Assembly (NCBI GenBank): GCA_038134525.1
Contig: JAYPVI010000009.1
Location: 33,997 to 97,996 of the forward strand
Length of the DNA stretch: 64,000 nt
DNA from: GCA-002727735 sp038134525
GTDB taxonomy: Bacteria; Bacteroidota; Bacteroidia; Flavobacteriales_D; Parvicellaceae
Direction: 5' to 3'
Positions 43,201-51,881 of the stretch are shown here, piece by piece (the stretch's first letter is position 1; each line of letters starts with the position of its first letter). Made by a program: the position numbers and the translations under genes. A model generated the notes under the pieces. That model was not told the DNA's origin. It did no database searches and saw only the letters and a list, made by a program, of their open reading frames with translations.

Positions 43201-44076
43201 TTGAATCAAGGAAAAAAAGCAATAATTGTTTGTGTTTTTCAATTAATTTGTTTCTACATTAGTTCCCAGAACAGTTATTTGAACAACATTCCAGTATGGA
43301 AATTAACAGGCTCATGTTCTGCTCCCTACCCATGTTTATTAAATAGTGAATACATCTATTATATTCATCATGACTCCTTAATAAATGGGGTGTCTTACAA
43401 AAGTGTTTTCAAAAAAAGCAACAACACCTACCAATGGATGAGCAATCCACCAGTACAAAATTGTCAAGGTTCTTATTTGGAAAATATTTTTGTAGCCAAT
43501 ATTCGTGAACAAGGAAAAAAAATATTTATTCGAAGTGATTCATCAGAATATTTACTCTATGATTTTAATTTAAGTGTGGGTGATACACTACCCCTTTCTT
43601 ACAATAATTTTTTTGGCAATATCACGATTTCAGCATTGGATTCCATTTACGTGGATGGCGTATTTTTAAAAAAATTTGAATTAAATGGGTCTAGCTCTTC
43701 CTTTTTGATTGAAGGTATTGGGCACGAATTTGGTTTCTTGGAACCCTTTCCTCCTATTCTCGAATGTGGTTTTCAGTTAAATTGTTATCAAAAGAATGGC
43801 TTAACGTACTTTCCTTCTGTAAATTACAATTGCAATTACAACGTTAGTGAATTTGAAAATAAAGTTGAAGATGTTTTATTTAATAGAAAACTAAACTCGC
43901 TTATGATCACTACAGTAGGAAACAATTTAAAAGAATTAGTGGTTAGGGAAATTTCAGGAAAAATAATAATACGGACCACTTTCAGAGAAAATAATTTTCA
44001 ACTAAATTTATTGAGTTTAAATCGAGGAATTTATATTATTTCTGTAAATAATACATCTAAAAAATTATTTTGGTAA
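43201..44076 (+). CDS. Secreted protein with T9SS-type sorting domain
   Basis: 291 aa from a TTG start; signal peptide (AIIVCVFQLICFYISSQ). The body, rich in Asn, Ser and Tyr, has scattered Cys pairs (SCSAPYPC, ECGFQLNCYQ, NYNCNYN). The last 70 residues (NSLMITTVGNNLKEL...GIYIISVN) fit a shortened type IX C-terminal sorting domain without the YPNP start. 31 bp upstream of another T9SS cargo gene. Confidence 0.7.
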   Translation: MNQGKKAIIVCVFQLICFYISSQNSYLNNIPVWKLTGSCSAPYPCLLNSEYIYYIHHDSLINGVSYKSVFKKSNNTYQWMSNPPVQNCQGSYLENIFVANIREQGKKIFIRSDSSEYLLYDFNLSVGDTLPLSYNNFFGNITISALDSIYVDGVFLKKFELNGSSSSFLIEGIGHEFGFLEPFPPILECGFQLNCYQKNGLTYFPSVNYNCNYNVSEFENKVEDVLFNRKLNSLMITTVGNNLKELVVREISGKIIIRTTFRENNFQLNLLSLNRGIYIISVNNTSKKLFW

Positions 44077-44107
44077 ACCGAATTTATTCATCTAATTATC
44101 TATATCT

Positions 44108-45334
44108 ATGAAGTTACGTTATCTCCAATTACTTACCGTTTTATTTTTTACCATTTCTAATGCTTTAGCTCAAATGCCATCCCCAGCCATACTAGCATCT
44201 GATGCCACTGTTTCACCAGGACAAGCGGTTGATATTGTATTTTCATCTGATAATGATGAATTTTGGAATATTGTCACTTTCAATGGCACCATAACTTGGG
44301 ATCCTAATGTTTGTTCTTTTTCGGGTTTAGTCAGCACACAACTTTTTCAAATGAATGCCTCTAATTTTGACACTAGTCAAGTTTCCAATGGAATTTTAAT
44401 ATGGAACTGGATGCATATGATTACTATTGGACAGACTATTCCCAGAGGACAAGAAATATTCACCCTTAAATTTACTGCTTCCAATACAGGGGGATTATCA
44501 ACTATGATAGACTTTAGCAGTTCACCAAATCCTATGTATTGGAATAATTTTGCTGGATGGAATGGGACAACTCTCAGCACTGCTGGAACGTTTACGATAA
44601 TTGGATGTCCTCAGCCAAGTGCGAATTTCTCCTTCTCCAATAATGGTTTGGATTTTAATTTTAACAACTCTAGTCAGGCTAGTGGGGTTACTACGTATTT
44701 ATGGGATTTTGGAGACGGGAATACATCAGCAATACTAAATCCATCTCATACTTTTTTGACTGATTCTACCTACAATGTCTGTTTATTTTTGACTGATTCT
44801 TGCGGTGTTGATACCATCTGTCAAACGGTACAGCCTTGTTTTTTCCCCATAGCTTATTTTGGATATCAAAATAACGGATCTTATTGGGATTTTTATGACA
44901 GCAGTTCCTCAGGACAAAACACCTCTTGGGAATGGACTTTTAGCAATGGAGGAGGAAGTTTTAGCCAAAATCCATCACATTCTTTTGCAGCAGATTCCAT
45001 GTATACGGTTTGTTTAACTATAACTGATGATTGTGGTCAGGACACCTTCTGCGACACCATTTCTACATACAATACAACTAATTTAAATACCAATTTATGT
45101 TCTTCTATTTCTATCTATCCAAATCCTTTTCAGAACGAGCTAAAAATTAAGCTAAAAAAAGAACAAGATGATATTAGATTGAAGTTGTACAACAACTTAG
45201 GTCAAATGGTGTTTAATGAAAATTTTCAAATCACAAAACAAATTTCAATACGTCCAGAAATTAAAAATGGATTTTATATAGTTGAATTACAAGTCGAAAA
45301 TGAAAGATTTTATTACAACCTTTTAAAACAATAA
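44108..45334 (+). CDS. T9SS cargo protein with cohesin-like and two PKD domains
   Basis: 408 aa. Signal peptide ending ISNALAQ; residues 28-165 resemble a cohesin-type beta-sandwich (SPGQAVDIVFSSDNDEFWNI, FNGTITWDPNVCSF). Two PKD domains follow with TYLWDFGDGNTS and TSWEWTFSNGGGS motifs. The C-terminal sorting domain starts with SIYPNPFQNELKI. Presumably an adhesive surface protein exported by type IX secretion. One base separates it from the cupin gene. Confidence 0.88.
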   Translation: MKLRYLQLLTVLFFTISNALAQMPSPAILASDATVSPGQAVDIVFSSDNDEFWNIVTFNGTITWDPNVCSFSGLVSTQLFQMNASNFDTSQVSNGILIWNWMHMITIGQTIPRGQEIFTLKFTASNTGGLSTMIDFSSSPNPMYWNNFAGWNGTTLSTAGTFTIIGCPQPSANFSFSNNGLDFNFNNSSQASGVTTYLWDFGDGNTSAILNPSHTFLTDSTYNVCLFLTDSCGVDTICQTVQPCFFPIAYFGYQNNGSYWDFYDSSSSGQNTSWEWTFSNGGGSFSQNPSHSFAADSMYTVCLTITDDCGQDTFCDTISTYNTTNLNTNLCSSISIYPNPFQNELKIKLKKEQDDIRLKLYNNLGQMVFNENFQITKQISIRPEIKNGFYIVELQVENERFYYNLLKQ

Positions 45335-45335
45335 G

Positions 45336-45695
45336 GTGGATATCATAAAATTAAAAGATAAACTGTCTCTAATTCACGATTATTGGAATCCTAAAATAGT
45401 GGGTGAACTCAATGGGCAATATATCAAGTTAGCCAAAATTAAAGGAGAGTTTATTTGGCATAAGCATGAAAAGGAAGACGAATTTTTCATGGTTCTTGAA
45501 GGAGAATTAATTATTCAAATGAGAGATAGAAAGGTTGTTTTAAATAAAAACGACTGCTATATCGTTCCAAAGGGAGTAGAACATAAACCCATAGCAAATA
45601 AGGAAGTTAGTATTATGATGTTCGAACCCATAACAACCTTAAATACGGGCGAAAAAGAGAATAAAAGAACGGTAAAAGATTTAGAAAGAATTTAA
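45336..45695 (+). CDS. Cupin-domain protein
   Basis: 119 aa, GTG start one base after the upstream stop. Single cupin barrel: GEFIWHKHEKEDEFFMVLEG carries the metal-binding HxHxxxE residues, and CYIVPKGVEHKP the second-motif His. Cytoplasmic. Family members are isomerases, dioxygenases or sensor-like binding proteins; function here unknown. The 154-bp gap downstream holds only a small inverted repeat (TTAGGTAA/TTACCTAA, 45733-45752). Confidence 0.85.
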   Translation: MDIIKLKDKLSLIHDYWNPKIVGELNGQYIKLAKIKGEFIWHKHEKEDEFFMVLEGELIIQMRDRKVVLNKNDCYIVPKGVEHKPIANKEVSIMMFEPITTLNTGEKENKRTVKDLERI

Positions 45696-45849
45696 CATGA
45701 AGCTGTGAGTTGAAAGAAAACAAGGCTATATTTTAGGTAAAGTAATTACCTAATTGAAAGGCGATATAGAAATTTAACCTCTGTTTTTTACCTTATGATA
45801 AAATAATGTCGTAGTAAAAGCGTTAATATTATATGCTAATCCACTCAAT

Positions 45850-46209
45850 ATGAAATCTTTAAAATACTTATCATTATATGCCCTTTTATGCTTGTTTGCT
45901 TCATGTAAAAAGAATCAGGCCATTTCCATGCATTGGGATGAAACCGGTTGCTCAAATCCATGGGACAGTTTTATTACACTGGATTCTTTTACGTTAGAAG
46001 GGTATCACCAAGGGATTTACAATTATTTAACTTCAGAAGGGATAACCGTAAATTATATTTCATCTGAATTGGATTCATCTAAAATAGAACTATGTCTAGC
46101 TTGTCATTGTAAAACAGGGAAAGTTATTACGATCAACATTCCAAAAGGAGACAAACAAAAATTAAAAAGATTGAGCGGCAATAATCAATTTGGTTTAGCT
46201 TTTTATTAA
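45850..46209 (+). CDS. Small lipoprotein with CxxCxC motif
   Basis: 119 aa. Lipoprotein signal with lipobox LFASC. The mature part has an ELCLACHCKTGKVI segment with three closely spaced cysteines, which could bind a metal or form disulfides. Otherwise unrecognised. Ten bases separate it from the next lipoprotein gene. Confidence 0.7.
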   Translation: MKSLKYLSLYALLCLFASCKKNQAISMHWDETGCSNPWDSFITLDSFTLEGYHQGIYNYLTSEGITVNYISSELDSSKIELCLACHCKTGKVITINIPKGDKQKLKRLSGNNQFGLAFY

Positions 46210-46218
46210 AACATATAA

Positions 46219-46881
46219 ATGAAAATTCAATTTCATATAATTTATATTTTTTTACTGTTTTTAATAACAGCTATTTCTTGTGCAAAAAAAAACAACAATC
46301 AAATCTTTTATCAGCAGTTAAACGATCAATATGTTTTCATAACAGACGTTAATGCACTTCAAGCTAGCGATGACCCCATTTCAAATCATATTGACAGTAT
46401 ATTATCGGGCTTAATCAACACATCCATCATTTCTACAGGAAAACAACATATTTATATCGATGAGAATGAATTGCCTGATCTGTATTTTGAAATCATAGAT
46501 TTAAACGAATTTAACACCAATAACCTGCCTACTGGTTTTGATTCTTTAGCCGCTAGAGTTGGATCAAATACTGTGCAATTTCTTGACAACTCCACATGGC
46601 ATTACGCTGATGCACTGAACTATGATGATGAGATTGGACCCAATTCATCATGGAGTGAAAATAGCGTAGTTTTAGGGACTTTTTCAAGCATAGGTAACTT
46701 CAATGGAAAAGGTAAAAAATACTTGGGTTTTCGAATACCAAATAATGGTAACTACCATTATGGCTGGATTAAATTAAATTGTAGCCAATATAATGATTCG
46801 TTAACTATATATGAATTTGGATATCATAAAACTGTAAATCGTAAAATCAAAGCTGGACAGCACAATGATCCTTATCAATAA
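46219..46881 (+). CDS. Lipoprotein of unknown function
   Basis: 220 aa with a lipoprotein signal peptide (FLLFLITAISCAKK). The mature region is beta-rich. GKGKKYLGFRIPNNGNYHYG followed by WIKLNC is a pattern I recall in many secreted Bacteroidota proteins without a known role. Probably co-transcribed with the 119-aa lipoprotein. Convergent with the OsmC gene. Confidence 0.7.
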   Translation: MKIQFHIIYIFLLFLITAISCAKKNNNQIFYQQLNDQYVFITDVNALQASDDPISNHIDSILSGLINTSIISTGKQHIYIDENELPDLYFEIIDLNEFNTNNLPTGFDSLAARVGSNTVQFLDNSTWHYADALNYDDEIGPNSSWSENSVVLGTFSSIGNFNGKGKKYLGFRIPNNGNYHYGWIKLNCSQYNDSLTIYEFGYHKTVNRKIKAGQHNDPYQ

Positions 46882-46884
46882 TAC

Positions 46885-47292
46885 CTAATATGGGTATCTG
46901 AATGAAATAATCTTTTTAACCTTACTAGAAATACTTCGGTGCACAGGACATTGAAATGCCGCACGTTCTAGAATGGTTTTGGTTTTTTCATCAAAACCAG
47001 TATTAAAATTTATAACTACATCAATTTGATCAATCATTCTAGGATTTGAGCGCATGGTTTTCTTAACTGATGCAGTAGTTCCCTTTATTTCAATACCCTT
47101 TTTCCTAGCAGCGATGGCCATGATGGTTAAAATGCAACTTCCCAATGCCGTACAAAGCAAATCAGTAGGTGAAAAAGACTCCCCTAAACCTTCATTATCT
47201 TTAGGTGCATCTGTATAAATCATTTCACTTGAATCAACATGTATAGCTGAGGTTCTCAGATTACCGTCATAGGTGATTTCATATGTATTCAT
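46885..47292 (-). CDS. OsmC/Ohr family protein
   Basis: 135 aa. Two redox cysteines characteristic of the family: the first in DLLCTALGSCILTI, the second in AAFQCPVHRSI. OsmC proteins reduce organic hydroperoxides in the cytoplasm. The YhfA-like subgroup shares the GESFSPTDLLCTALG segment seen here. A TAATTTTA box lies 4 nt before the ATG. Confidence 0.9.
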   Translation of the reverse strand: MNTYEITYDGNLRTSAIHVDSSEMIYTDAPKDNEGLGESFSPTDLLCTALGSCILTIMAIAARKKGIEIKGTTASVKKTMRSNPRMIDQIDVVINFNTGFDEKTKTILERAAFQCPVHRSISSKVKKIISFRYPY

Positions 47293-47406
47293 TTTCTAAA
47301 ATTAATAAAGGGAATTAATTAAACTAACAAAGCGGATTTTGATATCTTAGAAATTGCATAATATTTGATTTGTTTTACAACAAATACAATTAGTTAATAA
47401 TAACTC

Positions 47407-47862
47407 ATGATTTTAAGAACGTTTATTTTTTTACTTATCAATTTTACTGGATTATTCATAGGTGGCTTATTCACTGGAGAAGGTGTGCCCTCTGATTGGT
47501 ATCAAAATTTAAACAAAGCACCTTGGACTCCACCCGGATGGGTATTTGGTGCAGCTTGGACTACTATTATGGCTTGCTTTTCATTGTATCTAAGCTTATT
47601 ATGGAAAAAAATCAATTCAAAACAGTTTATTTACCTGTATTCCACACTACTTATACTAAACATTATTTGGAATCCTTTATTTTTTTATTTCCGATTGGTT
47701 TTAATTTCCCTAATTTCAATAACTTTTTTAACATTCATGATAGGTTATACCTTCTTGAAATTTAAGAGCAATATGAAGTTTTACAACTTACTTTTAATAC
47801 CCTACTTAGCCTGGTTAGTAATCGCCACATCTCTTAATGCCTTTATTTTCATCTATAATTGA
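47407..47862 (+). CDS. TspO/MBR family protein
   Basis: 151 aa, five membrane helices. WYQNLNKAPWTPPGWVFGAA followed by WTTIMACFSLY is the TspO signature, with NIIWNPLFF later. TspO binds tetrapyrroles and is linked to light and redox responses in bacteria. Not in an operon. Confidence 0.93.
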   Translation: MILRTFIFLLINFTGLFIGGLFTGEGVPSDWYQNLNKAPWTPPGWVFGAAWTTIMACFSLYLSLLWKKINSKQFIYLYSTLLILNIIWNPLFFYFRLVLISLISITFLTFMIGYTFLKFKSNMKFYNLLLIPYLAWLVIATSLNAFIFIYN

Positions 47863-47935
47863 TGTTTATACCTCGAATGTTAATAAATTTTGTTAAGAAA
47901 ATTTATTATGTGTTATGTAAGCGTAATTTAGAGGA

Positions 47936-50374
47936 GTGAAAAACTCTTTCTTACTTTTTTTTTCCTTTTCATTTATTTCCATTTGTGCACAACGTGAAAT
48001 CAATTGTGATCTTATTACATCATCCATTAACATCGATGGCATTTTTGAAGAAGATGTATGGAAATCAGCAAATTGGGAAACTGGATTCACTCAAATGAGG
48101 CCTTATCCTGGTCAAAAAGCATATCAAAAAACAGCTGTTGCCATGTTGCATGATCAGGAATCCCTATTCATTGGGATTAAATGTTTTGATCATCCAGACT
48201 CATTATCAAAGGTACTTTCTATAAGAGATGATTTCAACCCCAATTTAGATATGATGGGTATATTTATAGATACATACAATGATAGACAAAATGGATTTTT
48301 CTTTGGCATTACTAGTAGAGGGGTACAGTTAGATGCAAAAATATTTAATGGTGACTACAATGATCTATTTAATTTAGTTTGGAATAGCAGAGTAAAGATA
48401 AATGATAAAGGATGGTTTGCCGAGCTTAAAATACCTTACTCTGCTCTTCGATTTCCAAAATTAGATGTTCAAAATTGGAACATCAACTTTGCAAGACAAA
48501 TCAGTCGATTTAGGGAAGAATCTACTTGGCAACCTGTTAATCCCGACTTAGAAAACTACTTGTTAGAAAGTGGCAAAGTAAAGGGCATAAATAATATAAC
48601 TCCTCCTTTAAGATTGGCATTTATTCCTTTTTTATCAAGCTATTACAGCTTTTCAAAAAATGAGGATTTAGTAGCAACTTACAACGGAGGAATGGACATC
48701 AAATATGGAGTAAATGAAGCCCTAACATTAGATGTTACCTTACTTCCAGATTTCGGTCAAGTGGTTTTTGACAAACAAGTGCTCAACATTAGCCCTTTTG
48801 AAATTCAATTTAATGAGAATAGACAATTTTTTACAGAAGGCACTGAGCTGTTTACGAAGTCAGGTATTTTTTACAGTAGAAGAATTGGAGTACAGACATC
48901 ACCAAAAGTCTATGAAAATCAGATTCAAGAAAATGAACAGGTAGTTGAAATACCTTCTTCAGTACCTTTATTAAATGCCAGTAAAATTTCTGGCAGACTT
49001 AAAAATGGTCTTGGTATAGGTGTATTTAATGGCATTACTGCTGAACAAAGAACTCAGGTATTCAACACCATAGATAGCTCAGAAAGAAGTATTACAATTA
49101 GTCCATTAAGTAATTATAATGTTCTAGTACTTGATCAAAATTTAAAAAATAACAGTTTTGTTACATTCACAAATACAAACGTATGGAGATCAGGCCTATA
49201 CTATGACGCTAATGTTTCTGCATTAAAGACAAAATTAAATTCTAAATCCAATGATTATTTTGTTGACTTTGATTTGAAAGTATCAAATATTATAGACGAA
49301 GAAACTGAATTGGGACATTCATGGGGCCTTGAAACTGGAAAACAACGCGGCAACTTCACATTTGGTTTAAATTATTATGAAGAATCCGACACCTACGATC
49401 CTAATGATTTAGGATTTCTTATGGCTAATAATGAAAAGTCAACTAGCCTAGAGTTTGGATACAGAGATTTTAGTCCAGAGATATTAAATCTAAATAAGTT
49501 CTTTTCCAATTTTTCTATTTCTAATCAAAGACTTTATGCTCCTAATCTTTACGGTGGAACCTATTGGAGTGGAAACTTGACCATGATTAGTAATCATTTC
49601 AATGCCATGGGCATAAGATTAAATGGCACCATTGGTGAAGTTAATGATTATTTTGAGCCAAGGGTTTGGGGAGAAAATTTTATCAGACCTGTTTGGACAA
49701 GCTCAAGAGCTTGGGTATCTACTAATTATCAAAAACCTTTTGCTATGGATTTTGGATTAGGTTATACTAATGTAGAACGTGATAATTGGTGGGAGTGGGA
49801 ATACAACTTTGAACTTCGATTTAGAGTAAGTAATCAATTATTTATCATTCACGAATGGGATCAAGATCTACAATACAATAGTGAAGGTTATGCCGTAAAG
49901 TTTGACAACCCGGTTGATCAATTTGATGGAATTTTATTTGGAAGAAGGGACAGAATTACCACAACTCAATCATTAAAAATCGAATATACGGCCACTAACC
50001 GAATGGGATTAACATTTCAATTAAGACACTATAACGCAAAAATTAAATACAACCAATTTGCTGAACTAATGGGTAATGGAAGATTGAATTATCTGAGTCA
50101 TTATACAGGATTAGACAGTGATGGTAATTCAGTTCATGACATCAATTATAATGCTTTTACTATAGACATGTTAGTCCGATGGGTTTATCTTCCTGGAAGT
50201 GAACTGAATTTTGTATGGAAAAACTCGATTTTTACAGATGATGAAATAATTAGTAGAAATTATTGGAATACGCTTAATAATACATTACAAAATGGACCAA
50301 TGAATACACTATCTTTAAAAATCATTTATTGGCTAGATTACCAATACTTAAAAAAGAAAAAAATAATTGAATAA
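47936..50374 (+). CDS. DUF5916 outer-membrane protein with CBM9-like N-domain
   Basis: 812 aa, GTG start, signal peptide ending in FISICAQ. Residues about 20-210 form a carbohydrate-binding-family-9-like domain (INIDGIFEEDVWKSANWETG, LFIGIKCFDHPDS, GWFAELKIPYSALRFP). The remainder is a beta-barrel of the DUF5916 type (NENRQFFTEGTELF, FYSRRIG). The family is thought to lie in the outer membrane. No partner gene. Its last codons run into a Lys-rich end. Confidence 0.85.
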   Translation: MKNSFLLFFSFSFISICAQREINCDLITSSINIDGIFEEDVWKSANWETGFTQMRPYPGQKAYQKTAVAMLHDQESLFIGIKCFDHPDSLSKVLSIRDDFNPNLDMMGIFIDTYNDRQNGFFFGITSRGVQLDAKIFNGDYNDLFNLVWNSRVKINDKGWFAELKIPYSALRFPKLDVQNWNINFARQISRFREESTWQPVNPDLENYLLESGKVKGINNITPPLRLAFIPFLSSYYSFSKNEDLVATYNGGMDIKYGVNEALTLDVTLLPDFGQVVFDKQVLNISPFEIQFNENRQFFTEGTELFTKSGIFYSRRIGVQTSPKVYENQIQENEQVVEIPSSVPLLNASKISGRLKNGLGIGVFNGITAEQRTQVFNTIDSSERSITISPLSNYNVLVLDQNLKNNSFVTFTNTNVWRSGLYYDANVSALKTKLNSKSNDYFVDFDLKVSNIIDEETELGHSWGLETGKQRGNFTFGLNYYEESDTYDPNDLGFLMANNEKSTSLEFGYRDFSPEILNLNKFFSNFSISNQRLYAPNLYGGTYWSGNLTMISNHFNAMGIRLNGTIGEVNDYFEPRVWGENFIRPVWTSSRAWVSTNYQKPFAMDFGLGYTNVERDNWWEWEYNFELRFRVSNQLFIIHEWDQDLQYNSEGYAVKFDNPVDQFDGILFGRRDRITTTQSLKIEYTATNRMGLTFQLRHYNAKIKYNQFAELMGNGRLNYLSHYTGLDSDGNSVHDINYNAFTIDMLVRWVYLPGSELNFVWKNSIFTDDEIISRNYWNTLNNTLQNGPMNTLSLKIIYWLDYQYLKKKKIIE

Positions 50375-50482
50375 ATACATTCTAATCGAATTTAAGCAAT
50401 CATTTTTCTCATTTCTTAATCTAGGTTAACTTATAATTATTTCATAAAGTCAAATTTTGTATTGTAAATCAAAACTCGCAAA

Positions 50483-51052
50483 ATGAAAAAAACAACTTAT
50501 TCGATTCTTGCAGCTATTATATTACTATCAAGTAACTTTAAAGCTCAAGATTATACCGTAAATGTAGCCAAATCAAAAATCCATTGGACAGGTAAAAAAG
50601 TAACTGGAGAACACGAAGGTTTTATACAACTAAAACAAGGTAAGTTTTCTGTTATTGACGATCAAATTAAAAAAGGTCAATTTACGATAGATATGAATTC
50701 CATGACTTGCACAGATATTGAAGATGCTACCTACAATCAAAAGTTAGTAGGTCATTTAAAATCTACAGATTTTTTCGGAGTTGAACAATATCCAATTGCA
50801 AAACTAGTGTTAACAAAAAGCTCTAAATTTGAAAATAACCAGTGTATAGTTCAGGGAGATTTAACTATAAAAGATAAAACAGATGTTGTTAAATTTTTAG
50901 TAAAAAGAGATGGAGAAATTTTTAAAGCTACCATTGAGGTAGATCGATCTAAATATGATGTAAGGTATGGTTCAAGTTCCTTTTTTGACAATTTAGGTGA
51001 CAAGGTCATTTATGATGTTTTTGAATTGGATGTTGAATTAACATTAGAATAA
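50483..51052 (+). CDS. YceI family periplasmic protein
   Basis: 189 aa. Signal peptide, then the lipocalin-like YceI fold: SKIHWTGKKVTGEHEGFIQL, NSMTCTDIEDATYNQKLVGH and SFFDNLGDKVIYDVFELDV. YceI proteins bind isoprenoid-type ligands in the periplasm. 10 bp before the CDGSH gene, so probably one transcript. Confidence 0.92.
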   Translation: MKKTTYSILAAIILLSSNFKAQDYTVNVAKSKIHWTGKKVTGEHEGFIQLKQGKFSVIDDQIKKGQFTIDMNSMTCTDIEDATYNQKLVGHLKSTDFFGVEQYPIAKLVLTKSSKFENNQCIVQGDLTIKDKTDVVKFLVKRDGEIFKATIEVDRSKYDVRYGSSSFFDNLGDKVIYDVFELDVELTLE

Positions 51053-51062
51053 ATTTTCAATT

Positions 51063-51305
51063 ATGAGTGAAATGCCTAAAATAGCAGGCAAAAGTCCTGT
51101 AATGATAGATCTAAAAAATGATGAAAATTACGCTTGGTGTTCTTGTGGGAAATCTGCTAATCAACCATGGTGTAATGGTTCGCATAAAGAAACCCAATTT
51201 AACCCGTTAATTTTTTCATCTGAAAAAAGTAAAATGAGTGCAATTTGCATGTGTAAACACACCAAAAACCCTCCATACTGTGATGGATCTCATATGAATC
51301 TATAA
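51063..51305 (+). CDS. CDGSH iron-sulfur domain protein
   Basis: 80 aa with two tandem CDGSH motifs: CSCGKSANQPWCNGSH and CMCKHTKNPPYCDGSH. Each supplies three Cys and one His to a 2Fe-2S cluster (mitoNEET-like). Likely a soluble electron carrier or cluster donor. Follows yceI-like gene and precedes a Crp/Fnr regulator. Confidence 0.94.
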   Translation: MSEMPKIAGKSPVMIDLKNDENYAWCSCGKSANQPWCNGSHKETQFNPLIFSSEKSKMSAICMCKHTKNPPYCDGSHMNL

Positions 51306-51338
51306 TATATTTTTTACTAAATTTTAAAATTCATTACT

Positions 51339-51346
51339 TAGATTTG
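51339..51346 (+). promoter_or_regulatory. -7 box TAGATTTG before the Crp/Fnr gene
   Basis: Perfect TAnnTTTG, 10 nt upstream of the ATG at 51357; no -33 element is evident. Confidence 0.4.
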
Positions 51347-51356
51347 TTTCAGTCTG

Positions 51357-51881
51357 ATGATGTTTTTGAACGTACCCACTAGATTTAAAAATAAGAAATC
51401 TGTTCTTTTTAAAAAAAGATCTATCTTAGAGTATGCTGGAAACAGATCTAATAGAGTTTATTATGTGGTTAAAGGACTTCTAAGAAGCTATCATCTTGAT
51501 GACAAAGGGAAATTACATACATTTATGTTTGCTCCAGAGGATTGGATAATTGGAGATGTAGAATCCATAGCTCTGGGAAATCAAAACTCATTGTTTATAG
51601 ATTGTTTGGAGGATTCTGAAGTTATTGTAAATCAAGAAATAAATCCTGAAAGTAGCCCAACTATTCTTAAAGAGGAAAATAACAAGTTACTAAGACGTGT
51701 TGGTATGCTACAACAAAGAGTTATAATGCTCATGTCATATACGGCTCGCGAACGGTATGAGTTCTTTTTAAAAACATACCCCACGTTGCCTAACAGAGTT
51801 TCACAAAAAATGATTGCTAGTTATCTTGGTATTACACCGGAGGCGTTAAGTAAAATAAGACGTGAAATGATCAGTAATTGA
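51357..51881 (+). CDS. Crp/Fnr family transcriptional regulator
   Basis: 174 aa, slightly short for the family. Cyclic-nucleotide-binding-like beta-roll (SILEYAGNRSNRVYYVVKGL, GKLHTFMFAPEDWIIGD), a long dimer helix, and a C-terminal winged HTH (VSQKMIASYLGITPEALSKI). No Fnr-type Fe-S cysteines, so sensing is by another route. The stop overlaps the TTG of the following outer-membrane receptor (TTGA), suggesting that the two are regulated together. Confidence 0.88.
   Translation: MMFLNVPTRFKNKKSVLFKKRSILEYAGNRSNRVYYVVKGLLRSYHLDDKGKLHTFMFAPEDWIIGDVESIALGNQNSLFIDCLEDSEVIVNQEINPESSPTILKEENNKLLRRVGMLQQRVIMLMSYTARERYEFFLKTYPTLPNRVSQKMIASYLGITPEALSKIRREMISN

Noticed and set aside
45733..45752. TTAGGTAA/TTACCTAA inverted repeat
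   Set aside because: Short, AT-rich and without a U tract; not a convincing terminator or operator.
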